Of a stretch of 64,000 nucleotides of DNA, positions 26,589 to 35,847 are shown one piece after another. The translations under genes and the position numbers were made by a program. The notes below the pieces were generated by a model. It was not told the origin of the DNA. It worked only from the letters and a program-made list of their open reading frames with translations, and did no database searches. Position 1 is the first letter of the stretch. Each line of letters begins with the position of its first letter. This DNA comes from Aliagarivorans taiwanensis DSM 22990 (GTDB lineage: Bacteria > Pseudomonadota > Gammaproteobacteria > Enterobacterales > Celerinatantimonadaceae): positions 46,934 through 110,933 of the forward strand of contig NZ_AUBZ01000017.1 in assembly GCF_000429505.1 (NCBI RefSeq), read 5' to 3'.

Positions 26589-29500
26589 AGATCCTGGCAA
26601 TCCGTGGCGAGAATATCGCCAGTTTAGCCCAACCCTTTGCGGTGGAATTCGAGCAAAGCCCGCTTAAGAATCAGGGCTTGATCGCCATCACCGGTAAGAC
26701 CGGGGCGGGTAAGAGTAGCTTGCTCGACACCATGTGCTTGGCCCTGTTTGAACAAGTGCCGCGCTTTAGCGGGCGCGAGCGCAGCGTGGAGGTGGGCAGC
26801 GAGAGTGAAGCGCAAAAGCTCAAAGCCAACGATGTACGCCACCTAATCAGCCGTGGCAAAAGCGGTGGCTTGGCGGAAGTGGATTTTGTCGGTGTCGATG
26901 GCAAAAGCTACCGGGTGCGCTGGTCGGCGCGGCGAGCGCGCAACCAGGTCACCGGTCGCTGGCAGCAATCAACCCGCGAGCTGGAGGACCTGAGCTCCAA
27001 CCAAGTCAGCTCTGCCACCAAGCGTGAGTTTCAAGAACAGGTCGACGCCTTGGTCGGCCTCGATTACGAGCAGTTTCGTCGGGCAGTGGTATTGCCGCAG
27101 GGCGAGTTCTCCGCGTTTTTAAAAGCCCCGGAAGAACAGCGCTCGGCACTGTTAGAGCGCATGACCGGCACCGAGCTGTACAGCCAAATCTCCCAACAGG
27201 TCTACGAGAACGCCAAGGGCAAGTTGCAGGCCTGTCAGGATCTGGAACGTCAGCTCGGCGGCACCGAACTGCTCGATGAGCAGCAGCGGGCAGAGCTGGA
27301 GGAGCAGCAAAGCGCGTTACAAGCGCAGATGCAAAAGCTCGAGCTGGCGCTCTCTCAGCAGCAGGCTTACAACCGTGGTTTGCAGCAACTCGATGACCTG
27401 CAAAACGCACTGAATCAGAACAGCGTCCAGCAGCAACAACTGCAACAGCAGCAAGCCGATAACCTCGCCTTGGAGCAAAAGCTTGCGCGCCTGCAGCAGC
27501 TTGCGCCACTGCGTGGTAATGCCGAGCAGCGCAACGAACGCCAGCAAGCACTAACGCGCTATCAGCAGCGCCAAGCCGAGCTGGCCGAGCAACACCAGCA
27601 GCTCAGCGTGCAAGCCCAGCAGTTGCAGGCGCAGCAAAGCGAGCAGGCCAAGGACTTAGAGAGCTGGCAACAACAGCAACAGCAGCAAGAGCCGCTTATC
27701 GAACAGGCGCTGAGTCTTGAGGCAAGCATTCGTGAACGGCACAAGCAGTTGAGCGAACTAAAGCTACAACATCAGCAGCGGCTGCATGGCTTGCAGCAGT
27801 TACAGGTTCGCAGCGAGCAGCATCTGCATGAGATCACTAAGCTAGAACAGCACCAGCAGCAGATCGAAAGCTGGCAGGCCCAGCATCAGGGCTTAGCGGT
27901 GCTAGCCCAACAGCCCGGTCAGTTGGAGCAGTTGATTATCAGCGCGATTGAGCAGCTTGAACAACGCGACCAGCTACACAGCAAGCGTCAGCTCAGTGAG
28001 CAGGCCCAGCGCCAACGACAAGGGGAGCTTAATCATGCCCAGCGTGCTGAGGTGGATGTGGCGCAGAAGTTGGCCGAACTTAAGCCGCAGTTACAAGCGG
28101 TTGATGAGCAAGAGCTGGAGCAGTTACAGCAGCACTACCAACGCGTCGAGCAGCAGCGCCAGCAACTTAACGACAGCTTGTCGGTCAAGCAGCAATGGGC
28201 CCAGTGTTTGGAGCAGCGCCAACAGTGTAGCGAGCAGCAGCGAGGCTTGGCACAAGCGGAGCTGCAGGCCCAGCAGCAACTTACCGTCTGTCACGATGCG
28301 CTGGAGCAGCTAAACACCCAACTAAAGGAGGCCGAGCTAGCCTACAGCAATGCCCGCTCGGTGCTCGATCTCAGCCAGTATCGTCGCGAGCTGGTCGATG
28401 GTGAAGCCTGCCCACTGTGCGGCAGCGAGCACCACCCTTATGCGGCGCAGCAGCCAGCGGTGCAGGATATTTTGCAGCAGCTTACTCAGCGTGGCGAGCA
28501 GCTGCGCCGCGAACAGCATCGTAAACTGGCTGAATTTGGCGAACTGCAGCAAAGCCAGCAATATCTAGCGCAGCAGGCCCAGCAGCTTGCCCAGCAACAG
28601 CAGCAGCTTGGCGCGGTGATCGCTCAACTGCAGCAGTGGGCTCAGGCGCAGCCCTTAGTCTTGGCAGAAGATGCCGAGCAGGCGCTCAGTGATTACCAGC
28701 AGCAGGCCGAGCAACTGCAGCAGCTCAGCAACGAGCAGCTGCAACGCTATCAGCAGATCGTGCAACTCCAGCAGCGCCAGCAACAGCAGCATCAACTGCA
28801 GCACCAGTTGAGCCAGCTCTCGGCGATGCAGGCCGATATTGAACAAGGCAAGCAGCTGGCCAAGCAGGCGATGGAACAGCTCAGTCAGCAACTGGATGAG
28901 TTAGATAGCCGCCTGCAGCAAAGCGATAAGCAACTGGCCCAGCAAAGTGAGCAACTCGACAGTGCACTGGCGCCACACAGCTGGCAGCAGTGGCTGGCCC
29001 AAGGCGGGGTGGGGCATTGCATCGAGCAGGCGCGCTTGCTTGAAAACGAATACCGCTCGGCCCAACAGCACTTAGATGCGGCTGCGGAACAGCTGGTACA
29101 GCAGCGTTTAGCCCAGCAGAAGGTGCAGGTAGAGCTGGAAAGCGAGCAGCAACATGTCCAGCAACGCAGCGAGCAGCTTGAACAGTTAGAACAAAGCTAC
29201 CAGCAAGACACCACCGCCCGCGAGCAGCTGCTTGATGGCCTGCCGGTTGCCCAGTGGAAGCAAGCCCAACAGCAGCGCGGCCAGCAATTGGCAGAGCAAA
29301 AGCAGCAGCTAGACAACCAAGCCCAGCACTTGGCCAAGCAGCAAACCTCGGTGGAGAGCGAGCTACAGCATGTGCAGGTCGAGAGTGAGCAAGCCCAGCT
29401 ACAGCTCGCTCAGCTGCAAGATGACTTCGCCAAACACTGCGCCGAGATGGCGGTGGGAGTCGATGAGGCGCAGGCGCTGCTCAGTCATAGCCCGCAGGAG

Positions 29501-30307
29501 TTGCAAGCCTGGCAACAGCAAGTGCAACAGTTCAAGCAGCGGGTTACCGAGCTGGCATCGCAGCAGGCTACCTTGAGTGAGCAACATCGCCAAGGCTTGG
29601 CGCAGGCCGAGCAACAACTGGCCGAGTTGGAAGCGCAGGCTAAGGCCTTTGGCTTGGCGCACAGCGGCCAGTTTGGCGAGCACAAGCAAGCCTTGGAGGA
29701 GCAGATTTACCAGCTGCGTAGTCAGCTGGAGCGCGACCAACTGGCCCAGCAACAGGCCAGCGAGCTGAGTGCTAAGCTGCAGGCGGCCCGAGATGAGCAT
29801 GAGGTATGGGGGCAACTCAATGAGCTGATAGGCTCAGCCTCCGGCGCCAAGTTCCGCACCTTCGCCCAGCAGCTCACCTTGGAGAACCTGCTGGCCGAGG
29901 CCAACAGCCAGCTTAAGCAGATTGCACCGCGCTACTTGCTGCAACGGGTGCCAGAGTCGCAACTGGCCTTGCAGGTGATTGACCGCGATATGGGCGATGA
30001 AGTGCGCTCCATATCCAGCATCAGTGGCGGTGAGACCTTCCTGGTATCGCTGGCTTTGGCCCTGGCCTTATCGGGCTTGAGTGCCAGCAACTTGAAGATC
30101 CAGTCGCTGTTTATCGATGAGGGTTTTGGCTCGCTCGACCCCGAAAGTCTGGATGTGGCCTTGGCATGCTTGGATAGCCTGCAGGCCAGTGGCCGACAGG
30201 TGACGCTGATCTCCCACGTGCAAGCATTGGTGGAGCGGATTGCCGCTAAGATCCGCTTGCGGCCGCAAGGCGCTGGGCGCAGTGATTTGGAGGTGGAGCT
30301 GAGCTAG
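26585..30307 (+). CDS. sbcC: SbcCD nuclease, ATPase subunit SbcC
   Basis: Rad50-like SMC-type ATPase that bridges DNA and drives SbcD. Walker A GKTGAGKSS at 37-45, ABC signature SISGGETFLVSLALALA near residue 1140, Walker B SLFIDEGFGSLDPE near 1175. Between them lie two long coiled coils joined at a zinc hook CPLC (609-612). At 1240 residues it is longer than E. coli SbcC (1048). The coiled coils are extraordinarily rich in glutamine, with many QQ to QQQQQ runs encoded by CAG/CAA. Translationally coupled to sbcD. Confidence 0.95.
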   Translation: MKILAIRGENIASLAQPFAVEFEQSPLKNQGLIAITGKTGAGKSSLLDTMCLALFEQVPRFSGRERSVEVGSESEAQKLKANDVRHLISRGKSGGLAEVDFVGVDGKSYRVRWSARRARNQVTGRWQQSTRELEDLSSNQVSSATKREFQEQVDALVGLDYEQFRRAVVLPQGEFSAFLKAPEEQRSALLERMTGTELYSQISQQVYENAKGKLQACQDLERQLGGTELLDEQQRAELEEQQSALQAQMQKLELALSQQQAYNRGLQQLDDLQNALNQNSVQQQQLQQQQADNLALEQKLARLQQLAPLRGNAEQRNERQQALTRYQQRQAELAEQHQQLSVQAQQLQAQQSEQAKDLESWQQQQQQQEPLIEQALSLEASIRERHKQLSELKLQHQQRLHGLQQLQVRSEQHLHEITKLEQHQQQIESWQAQHQGLAVLAQQPGQLEQLIISAIEQLEQRDQLHSKRQLSEQAQRQRQGELNHAQRAEVDVAQKLAELKPQLQAVDEQELEQLQQHYQRVEQQRQQLNDSLSVKQQWAQCLEQRQQCSEQQRGLAQAELQAQQQLTVCHDALEQLNTQLKEAELAYSNARSVLDLSQYRRELVDGEACPLCGSEHHPYAAQQPAVQDILQQLTQRGEQLRREQHRKLAEFGELQQSQQYLAQQAQQLAQQQQQLGAVIAQLQQWAQAQPLVLAEDAEQALSDYQQQAEQLQQLSNEQLQRYQQIVQLQQRQQQQHQLQHQLSQLSAMQADIEQGKQLAKQAMEQLSQQLDELDSRLQQSDKQLAQQSEQLDSALAPHSWQQWLAQGGVGHCIEQARLLENEYRSAQQHLDAAAEQLVQQRLAQQKVQVELESEQQHVQQRSEQLEQLEQSYQQDTTAREQLLDGLPVAQWKQAQQQRGQQLAEQKQQLDNQAQHLAKQQTSVESELQHVQVESEQAQLQLAQLQDDFAKHCAEMAVGVDEAQALLSHSPQELQAWQQQVQQFKQRVTELASQQATLSEQHRQGLAQAEQQLAELEAQAKAFGLAHSGQFGEHKQALEEQIYQLRSQLERDQLAQQQASELSAKLQAARDEHEVWGQLNELIGSASGAKFRTFAQQLTLENLLAEANSQLKQIAPRYLLQRVPESQLALQVIDRDMGDEVRSISSISGGETFLVSLALALALSGLSASNLKIQSLFIDEGFGSLDPESLDVALACLDSLQASGRQVTLISHVQALVERIAAKIRLRPQGAGRSDLEVELS

Positions 30308-30330
30308 CCAAAAACCGCTTGAGAACAGCT

Positions 30331-30357
30331 AAAAAAGGGGCCAGCAAACGCTGGCCC
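30331..30357 (-). terminator. Terminator of galU
   Basis: GGGCCAGC / GCTGGCCC with a four-base loop; on the minus strand the stem is followed by CTTTTTT. It lies between convergent sbcC and galU. Confidence 0.85.
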
Positions 30358-30423
30358 GAAAAGAAAAGGAATGACTATTAAGGTATTACAATTGCGTCTT
30401 GCATTTCCGATGACAGTTACGCC

Positions 30424-31257
30424 TTACTTCTTGGCGTAAATGTTCTCGAAACAGTAGTTGGTCGCCTCGACAAAGCCTTCTACGCTACCGCAGTCGAAAC
30501 GCTTCCCTTTGAATTTGTAGGCCATTACGCAGCCATGTTGGGCTTGCTGTAATAGCGCATCAGTCAGTTGGATCTCGCCGTTTTTACCCGGAGGGGTCTC
30601 GCGCAAGATGCTAAAGATATCCGGGGTGAGGATGTAACGGCCAATTACCGCCAGATTAGATGGCTCTTCACCCGGCGCCGGTTTCTCCACCATCGAGGTG
30701 ACCCGGAACAGGTCATCGCGTAGCGCTTCGCCTTCGATGACCCCGTACTTGTGGGCTTCTTCTTTGGGTACTTCCATCACCGCAACAATCGAGCAGCGGA
30801 ACTGTTCATACAGCTTGGTCATCTGCGCCAGTACTTCATCGCCTTCGCCAAAACACAAGTCATCGGCCAGTACGACACCAAAGGCCTCTTGGCCAATCAG
30901 GGTTTCGCCACACAAGATGGCGTGGCCGAGGCCCATCATCTTCTTCTGGCGGGTGAAGGTGCAGTTGATGCTGTCGATCAGTTTGCGGATGTCGGTCAGG
31001 TAGGCTTCCTTGCTGCTGCCGGCAATCTCTTTCTCTAGCTCGTAGCTAATATCGAAGTGATCGGCGATGGCGCGTTTACCACGGCCGGTAATAAAGGCCA
31101 TATCCTTCATGCCAGCGGCTACCGCTTCTTCCACCCCATATTGCACCAGAGGCTTGTTCACGATGGGCAGCATCTCCTTGGGCATTGACTTGGTCGCCGG
31201 GAGAAAGCGTGTGCCGTAACCGGCAACGGGGAACAGACATTTGTGAATCATGGTCAT
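30424..31257 (-). CDS. galU: UTP-glucose-1-phosphate uridylyltransferase
   Basis: Makes UDP-glucose from glucose 1-phosphate and UTP for polysaccharide and glycolipid synthesis. The nucleotidyltransferase loop FPVAGYGTRFLPATKSMPKE (about 9-28) is exact for GalU; VLADDLCF (about 129) holds the metal/nucleotide contact and VEKPAPGEEPSNLAVIGRY (about 191-209) the glucose-1-P region. 277 residues is slightly short of the 300 typical for E. coli but matches many single-domain GalU. Monocistronic, converging on sbcC. It may also draw on the glucose 1-phosphate that the nearby sugar phosphorylase would release. Confidence 0.93.
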   Translation of the reverse strand: MTMIHKCLFPVAGYGTRFLPATKSMPKEMLPIVNKPLVQYGVEEAVAAGMKDMAFITGRGKRAIADHFDISYELEKEIAGSSKEAYLTDIRKLIDSINCTFTRQKKMMGLGHAILCGETLIGQEAFGVVLADDLCFGEGDEVLAQMTKLYEQFRCSIVAVMEVPKEEAHKYGVIEGEALRDDLFRVTSMVEKPAPGEEPSNLAVIGRYILTPDIFSILRETPPGKNGEIQLTDALLQQAQHGCVMAYKFKGKRFDCGSVEGFVEATNYCFENIYAKK

Positions 31258-31674
31258 ATGACATCCTTGTGAGTTAAAGCGAATCCTGCGAACACCAGTT
31301 GTGTGTACCTGCGTTCTTTTTAACCAGTCTCTAAACGTTCATTAGCAAATCTTTCTGTTGGGAAAAGGCAGAGCAAAAGCAGTGCCGATTTGTCAGTTAG
31401 TCGTCTAACCCACTGAGCTAGCGCCGTTTTTCTGCTAATTACCGGTTTCAATGAAAATGTGAACTGCACCGCCCGTTGCACTATTTTGCGGCAAGAACTA
31501 AATCAGCCAGAGGTAATGCACCGATATGGTGCCATCGGGCTGCTGAGGTGCGGTATCACGCTCTGCTTGTGAGCGCTGATGTTCATAAGTGATTGTAAAA
31601 TATGGAAATAGTCAGATAACCAAGGTTTGGCTATGGCTGGCATAGATATTGGAAAGCTATTACTAACAAGGTTA
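31258..31674. other. Intergenic region upstream of galU
   Basis: Presumably holds the galU promoter. On the minus strand, 31392-31425 reads like the 5' half of a tRNA (acceptor-like GGCGC, then TAGCTCAGTGGGTTAGA), but no anticodon arm or T-arm follows. No coding sequence supported. Confidence 0.45.
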
Positions 31675-31929
31675 TATACCCGAGCAACCTCAAGATGCTT
31701 GTTCAGCGAGAGTTTCCTGTCCCTCAGGCAAGGCACTGTTCCGCAGATCTAGTGGTCTAAATCAAGGAGCAGTATGAGGGACTGGAAAACTCGCCCTTGG
31801 GGAGGCGCTCAATGTCCATATTGCTTCGTTGAAAAAACTTGAAATGGGTGACCATTCCTTCGTATTTTCGCCTCGCCTTATGGACATTGAGCGCCTCTGA
31901 ATCCTGCATCTTGAGGTAGTTCGGGTATA
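31675..31929. repeat. MITE-like element with nested inverted repeats
   Basis: 255 bp bounded by 24-base terminal inverted repeats matching at 22 positions (31675-31698 starting TATACCCGAGCAACC, and 31906-31929 ending TCGGGTATA). Inside are a perfect 19-bp inverted repeat (31802-31820 and 31879-31897, GAGGCGCTCAATGTCCATA) and an imperfect one (about 31709-31725 with 31775-31792). There is no coding sequence. The outer repeat sequence is reminiscent of short repeats I associate with Vibrio and relatives, so this is probably one copy of a dispersed family. Confidence 0.7.
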
Positions 31930-31993
31930 AACCCGGGTGAGGCTTGTTTACATTCACCCGCGCTTAAACAGATTTATTGCAGGGGAGCCAACT

Positions 31994-33718
31994 ATGCAGC
32001 AACTTGAGGCGCTGTTAGCGCAAGTCTATGGCGATAGCGCACTTGCCGCCGACATCCTTGAACGTATCGAGAATATCCGTACCCATCACCGCCCCTGCGA
32101 GAGCTACAGCGAGAAAGACGTGGTACTGATTACCTATGGCGACAGCATCCTCAGCGACGCCTTAATGCCGCTACAGAGCCTAAAGCTGTTTTTAGAGCGC
32201 TACCTAAGCGACACCTTCAGCGCGGTGCATATTTTGCCATTCTTTCCCTTTAGCTCCGACGATGGCTTCTCGGTGATCGACTATCAACAGGTCAACTACC
32301 ACTTGGGCGATTGGGAGGATGTGCAGGCGATCGGCCACGATTTTGAGCTGATGTTCGATTTGGTGATGAACCATTGCTCGCGGCAAAGCCTGTGGTTTAA
32401 CGATTTTGTGAACGGCAGTGGGGAAGGGGCCGAGTACTTTATTCAGGCTAACCCCAGCTTGGACTACTCGGCGGTAACCCGCCCGCGTACCTCACCGCTG
32501 ATTGTTGATGCCTACACCCGCCAAGGGCTCAAGCATGTGTGGGCGACCTTTAGCTCGGATCAAATCGACCTCAACTTTGCCAACCCCGAGGTGCTGCTTA
32601 AGTTCGTTGATATCATCCTGTTCTACATCATGAAGGGGGCGCGCTACATCCGTTTGGATGCGGTGGCCTTTGTCTGGAAGGAGCTGGGTACCAACTGTAT
32701 CCATCATCATAAGACCCACGCTATTGTGAAGTTGCTGCGCTGGGTGATGGACCAGATAGACCCTAATCTGGTGTTGATTACCGAAACCAACGTGCCGCAC
32801 CTTGAGAATATCTCCTACTTCGGTGATGGCGACGAAGCCCATCTGGTGTATAACTTCGCGCTGCCACCGCTGCTGTTGCATGCGCTTAACCGTGGTAATG
32901 GCCACTATCTGACCGCCTGGGCGCGGGACTTAGGCGCGCTGCCCGCCAACTGTAACTACTTTAACTTTGTCGCCTCCCACGATGGTATTGGGGTGAGGGC
33001 AGTAGAGCAGATCATCCCCCGCCACGAGATTGACGACTTGGTGGACTCGGTGCACGAGTTCGGTGGCTTTGTCAGCATGAAGTCCAACGGCGATGGCACC
33101 CAAAATCCCTATGAGCTGAATATCTCGCTGTTCGATGCGCTACAAGGTACCCGGACTGGCTCCGATCAGTGGCAGGTGGAACGTTTTTTGGTGTCGCAAT
33201 GTATCTTGCTGAGTATGCAGGGTGTGCCGGGGATCTATATCCACAGCCTCACCGCCACCGCCAACGACCATAAGTTGATGGAAGAGACCGGCCGTACCCG
33301 CTCAATCAACCGCCATCGCTGGCAGCTCGAAGAGTTTGAGCAAGCCTTGGAGCAGCCGCTGAGCGGGCAGAACCAAGTGTTCTCGCGCTACTGTAAGTTG
33401 ATTGAACTGCGCCGGGCGACGCCAGCCTTCCATCCACATAGCCCGCAGCGGGTCTATGACTGCGGCGATGCGCTGTTTGTGCTGCAGCGTGGCGCCCCGC
33501 AGTACCAAGCAGGCGATGAGCCGGGTGAACACGGGGTGCTGTGCGTGTTTAACCTCAGTAAGTTCCCACAAAAACTGGAACATGCCAGCCAGCTCCCAGA
33601 GCGCTTCTTGAATAGTTGTGTCGATCTTATCTCTGGAAGTACCCTTGAATTGGCAGAGTTTGAACTGGCCCCTTACCAAGTGCTGTGGTTGGCGTCTAGC
33701 CCTGTAGCCGATGAGTGA
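31994..33718 (+). CDS. GH13_18 sugar phosphorylase, probably glucosylglycerate phosphorylase
   Basis: Sucrose-phosphorylase-like enzyme that splits a glucoside with phosphate to give alpha-glucose 1-phosphate. GH13 landmarks: HILPFFPFSSDDGFSVIDY, DLVMNHCS, nucleophile Asp222 in RYIRLDAVAF, acid Glu264 in LITETNVP and the third Asp in ASHDGIG. The ATG at 31994 is chosen, giving 574 residues, because AGGGGAG sits 7 bases upstream; a longer frame would start next to the repeat element. Within this subfamily the length and the presence of gpgS and an mpgP-like gene in the same window favour glucosylglycerate over sucrose, but sucrose 6'-phosphate remains possible. Confidence 0.8.
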   Translation: MQQLEALLAQVYGDSALAADILERIENIRTHHRPCESYSEKDVVLITYGDSILSDALMPLQSLKLFLERYLSDTFSAVHILPFFPFSSDDGFSVIDYQQVNYHLGDWEDVQAIGHDFELMFDLVMNHCSRQSLWFNDFVNGSGEGAEYFIQANPSLDYSAVTRPRTSPLIVDAYTRQGLKHVWATFSSDQIDLNFANPEVLLKFVDIILFYIMKGARYIRLDAVAFVWKELGTNCIHHHKTHAIVKLLRWVMDQIDPNLVLITETNVPHLENISYFGDGDEAHLVYNFALPPLLLHALNRGNGHYLTAWARDLGALPANCNYFNFVASHDGIGVRAVEQIIPRHEIDDLVDSVHEFGGFVSMKSNGDGTQNPYELNISLFDALQGTRTGSDQWQVERFLVSQCILLSMQGVPGIYIHSLTATANDHKLMEETGRTRSINRHRWQLEEFEQALEQPLSGQNQVFSRYCKLIELRRATPAFHPHSPQRVYDCGDALFVLQRGAPQYQAGDEPGEHGVLCVFNLSKFPQKLEHASQLPERFLNSCVDLISGSTLELAEFELAPYQVLWLASSPVADE

Positions 33719-33739
33719 TTAACGATAATGAGGTGAACC

Positions 33740-33949
33740 ATGAGTAAATGCTGCCCCTTGTGTAAACAGGACAATCAGTGCCAGGTCGAGTCTGGTGCTT
33801 GCTGGTGTATGCAGCGTACTATTCCCTTGGATCTCCTCAGCTTGTTGCCAGAAGAGCAGCGCGGAGTGGCCTGCATCTGCCCCAATTGTGTTACGGCCTT
33901 TGAGCAAGACTCCAAGGCCTTTATCAAGTCGCTCGAGTTGGACGCATAA
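33740..33949 (+). CDS. Cysteine-rich CWC-family small protein
   Basis: 69 residues with the CWC pattern: CCPLCKQDNQC (4-14), ACWCM (20-24) and CICPNC (46-51). Such proteins probably bind zinc; their role is unknown. It begins 21 bp after the phosphorylase stop with GAGGTGA before the ATG, so it may be cotranscribed. Confidence 0.8.
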   Translation: MSKCCPLCKQDNQCQVESGACWCMQRTIPLDLLSLLPEEQRGVACICPNCVTAFEQDSKAFIKSLELDA

Positions 33950-34051
33950 TTTGCCAAGTTGTCTGTGCGCTGTTGGCAAATTGCAGCGCGACCAGCAAAC
34001 GCTATTTACCCGCTATCAACCTTGTTAACTGCCTATTAACAAAGGGCGTTT

Positions 34052-34091
34052 CTGTCATTTATTTGAAATAAAAAGTCACCATAACTGTCAT
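34052..34091 (+). promoter_or_regulatory. Pho-box-like heptamers before the CDF-SPFH operon
   Basis: Two exact CTGTCAT heptamers, at 34052 and 34085, stand 33 bp apart, that is three 11-bp Pho-box periods. The first is followed in register by TTGAAAT, making an imperfect 18-base box. The second lies 46 bp before the start codon. Less complete than the boxes at phoB and pstC. Confidence 0.45.
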
Positions 34092-34137
34092 TTTTCCTCG
34101 GGAAAATCCTCTCACCTTTTCCTGTATCGAATGAATC

Positions 34138-35841
34138 ATGCACATTGATCGTCGTATTCGAACTTCTATCATCGCCATCTTTGCCGATTTAGGCTTAACC
34201 CTGCTGCGCATCGGTTTAGCCGTGCTCACCGGTAGTGCGGCCTTGATGGCCGATGCCTACCACTCGGGCAGTGACTTGCTGGTATCGGTGGTGTTCTTTG
34301 GTTGTGTCCTGCTGCGGGTTTGGCAAGAGCGAAAGGGCTGCGACAAGGCCTTGCGACGCGCTAAGCGGATTGAGTCGCTGGCGGTGATTGCGGTGGCCAG
34401 CGCCATCTTGCTGTTGCCTTATCAGGTGATTATGGAAGCGGGCCGCTTGAGCGCCAACGCTATCGATAATCTGTGGCTGGGTGTGCTGGGGGTAAGCGCG
34501 ATCATTCTGGCCATCTACTTTATGGCGCGCCTGAAAACCCATGTGGGCAAGCAGACCGACTCGCTGGCGCTGGAGGCCGATGGCTACCACAGCATGGTGG
34601 ACTTGTTTACCTCGATTGCGGTGTTGCTGTCGCTACTGGGGATGATGATTGGTATCGACTTGGATGAGTTTGTGGCGGTGCTGATCGCCTTGCTGATTGG
34701 CTTCTCCGGTTTTGAACTGCTCATCTCTGGGATCCGCAGCCTGGTAAAAGGTGAGGAGTTTGACAAGGTGTCGTTGGGGGAATGGGCGCTGGACGCGCTG
34801 CGCAAGGTCGCCTTGGGGCGGATGTGCCACCGGCTTTTTTGCAACACGTTTGGGTGGTTTAAGGCTCATATTGGCAAGCTTTCTGCGCTCGCATTGCTGG
34901 CCTATGTCGCCAGTGGCCTGACAGTGATTCCCTATGGCGACCAAGGTATCAAGCAGCAGTTGGGCCGCACGGTACGAAGCGGCATTGAGCCGGGGTTGCA
35001 CTATCATCTGCCATGGCCGTGGGGACAGATGATCCGCGTCTCCCACCAAGAGGTGCGTTCCTTAACCGTGGGTAGCGAGCGCTCGAGTTACACCCGCAGC
35101 AATGGCGACGGGTTGTGGTTCGAGATATTTGGCAGCCGGGCGCATCGCGACAACACCAACTATCTGCAAACAGGTGACGAGAATCTGATCTTTCTCGAGC
35201 TGGCGCTGCAGTATCGCTTGCTTAACGCCAGCGACATCTATCACCGCTATGACAACGTCGGCGAGCTGGTGCAGCGCATCGCGGAAGGCGCCTTATGGCA
35301 GCAGACGGCGCAGGTTAGCTACGAGCAGCTCCTTGAACAGAGCCATAGCGCCTTCTCCGAGGCCATCGCCGCGGCAATCCACAGTGAACTGGATGGCTTG
35401 GGTATTGAGAACCAAATCGTAGGCGTGCAGCTGCAAAAGATTCAGCCTCCCGCCTCGCTAGTGGAGGTGTATCGCGACGTCCTCAATGCCCACCAAGAGA
35501 GCCAAGATAGCGTCAACCAAGCGATTGCCTCCCGGCTGAACACCTTGCCGATGGCGCGCGCCGGGATTATTGCTGAGCAGGCGCAGGTGGAGTCACGGGC
35601 CGTCGAGCGAACCTTGCGCGCCGAAGGCGATGCACTGCGCTTTAGCCAACTGGCCGAGGTGCATAAGCAAAACCCCCAGGCCTTCCAATTCGAGCAGCAG
35701 CTGCGCAGCGCCGAGCTGGCCTTGAGCCAGCGCCAGTTAACGCTGGTTGACCCACGCATCGACCAGCACGATTTTCGGGTGTGGGCGCCTTGGGCGGCTT
35801 ACTCCGCAGATTCTCCTTTTATTCCCTCTGTTACCAGGTAG
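34138..35841 (+). CDS. Cation diffusion facilitator membrane domain fused to an HflK-like SPFH domain
   Basis: A two-part protein of 567 residues. Residues 1-205 are a CDF transporter core with six membrane helices and both metal-binding helices intact: H42-x3-D46 in DAYHSGSD (TM2) and H151-x3-D155 in DGYHSMVD (TM5), a zinc-type site. The usual CDF cytoplasmic dimer domain is absent. After a basic linker a further helix (about 246-263) leads into an SPFH/band-7 domain (about 262-490) that opens IPYGDQGIKQQLGRTV and GIEPGLHYHLPWPWG, like HflK, then an Ala/Glu/Gln helical tail. First of three tightly spaced genes. I infer metal efflux or sensing housed in an SPFH assembly. Confidence 0.85.
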   Translation: MHIDRRIRTSIIAIFADLGLTLLRIGLAVLTGSAALMADAYHSGSDLLVSVVFFGCVLLRVWQERKGCDKALRRAKRIESLAVIAVASAILLLPYQVIMEAGRLSANAIDNLWLGVLGVSAIILAIYFMARLKTHVGKQTDSLALEADGYHSMVDLFTSIAVLLSLLGMMIGIDLDEFVAVLIALLIGFSGFELLISGIRSLVKGEEFDKVSLGEWALDALRKVALGRMCHRLFCNTFGWFKAHIGKLSALALLAYVASGLTVIPYGDQGIKQQLGRTVRSGIEPGLHYHLPWPWGQMIRVSHQEVRSLTVGSERSSYTRSNGDGLWFEIFGSRAHRDNTNYLQTGDENLIFLELALQYRLLNASDIYHRYDNVGELVQRIAEGALWQQTAQVSYEQLLEQSHSAFSEAIAAAIHSELDGLGIENQIVGVQLQKIQPPASLVEVYRDVLNAHQESQDSVNQAIASRLNTLPMARAGIIAEQAQVESRAVERTLRAEGDALRFSQLAEVHKQNPQAFQFEQQLRSAELALSQRQLTLVDPRIDQHDFRVWAPWAAYSADSPFIPSVTR

Positions 35842-35847
35842 TAGAAC

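Noticed and set aside
27006..29904. Several antisense frames of 60-180 codons across sbcC
   Set aside because: They are reverse readings of CAG/CAA-rich coiled-coil codons, giving Cys/Ser- or Leu-rich low-complexity peptides without starts or ribosome-binding sites.
31757..31957. Minus-strand frame of 66 codons inside the repeat element
   Set aside because: It spans the inverted repeats and the element's edge; it is a by-product of the repeat sequence.
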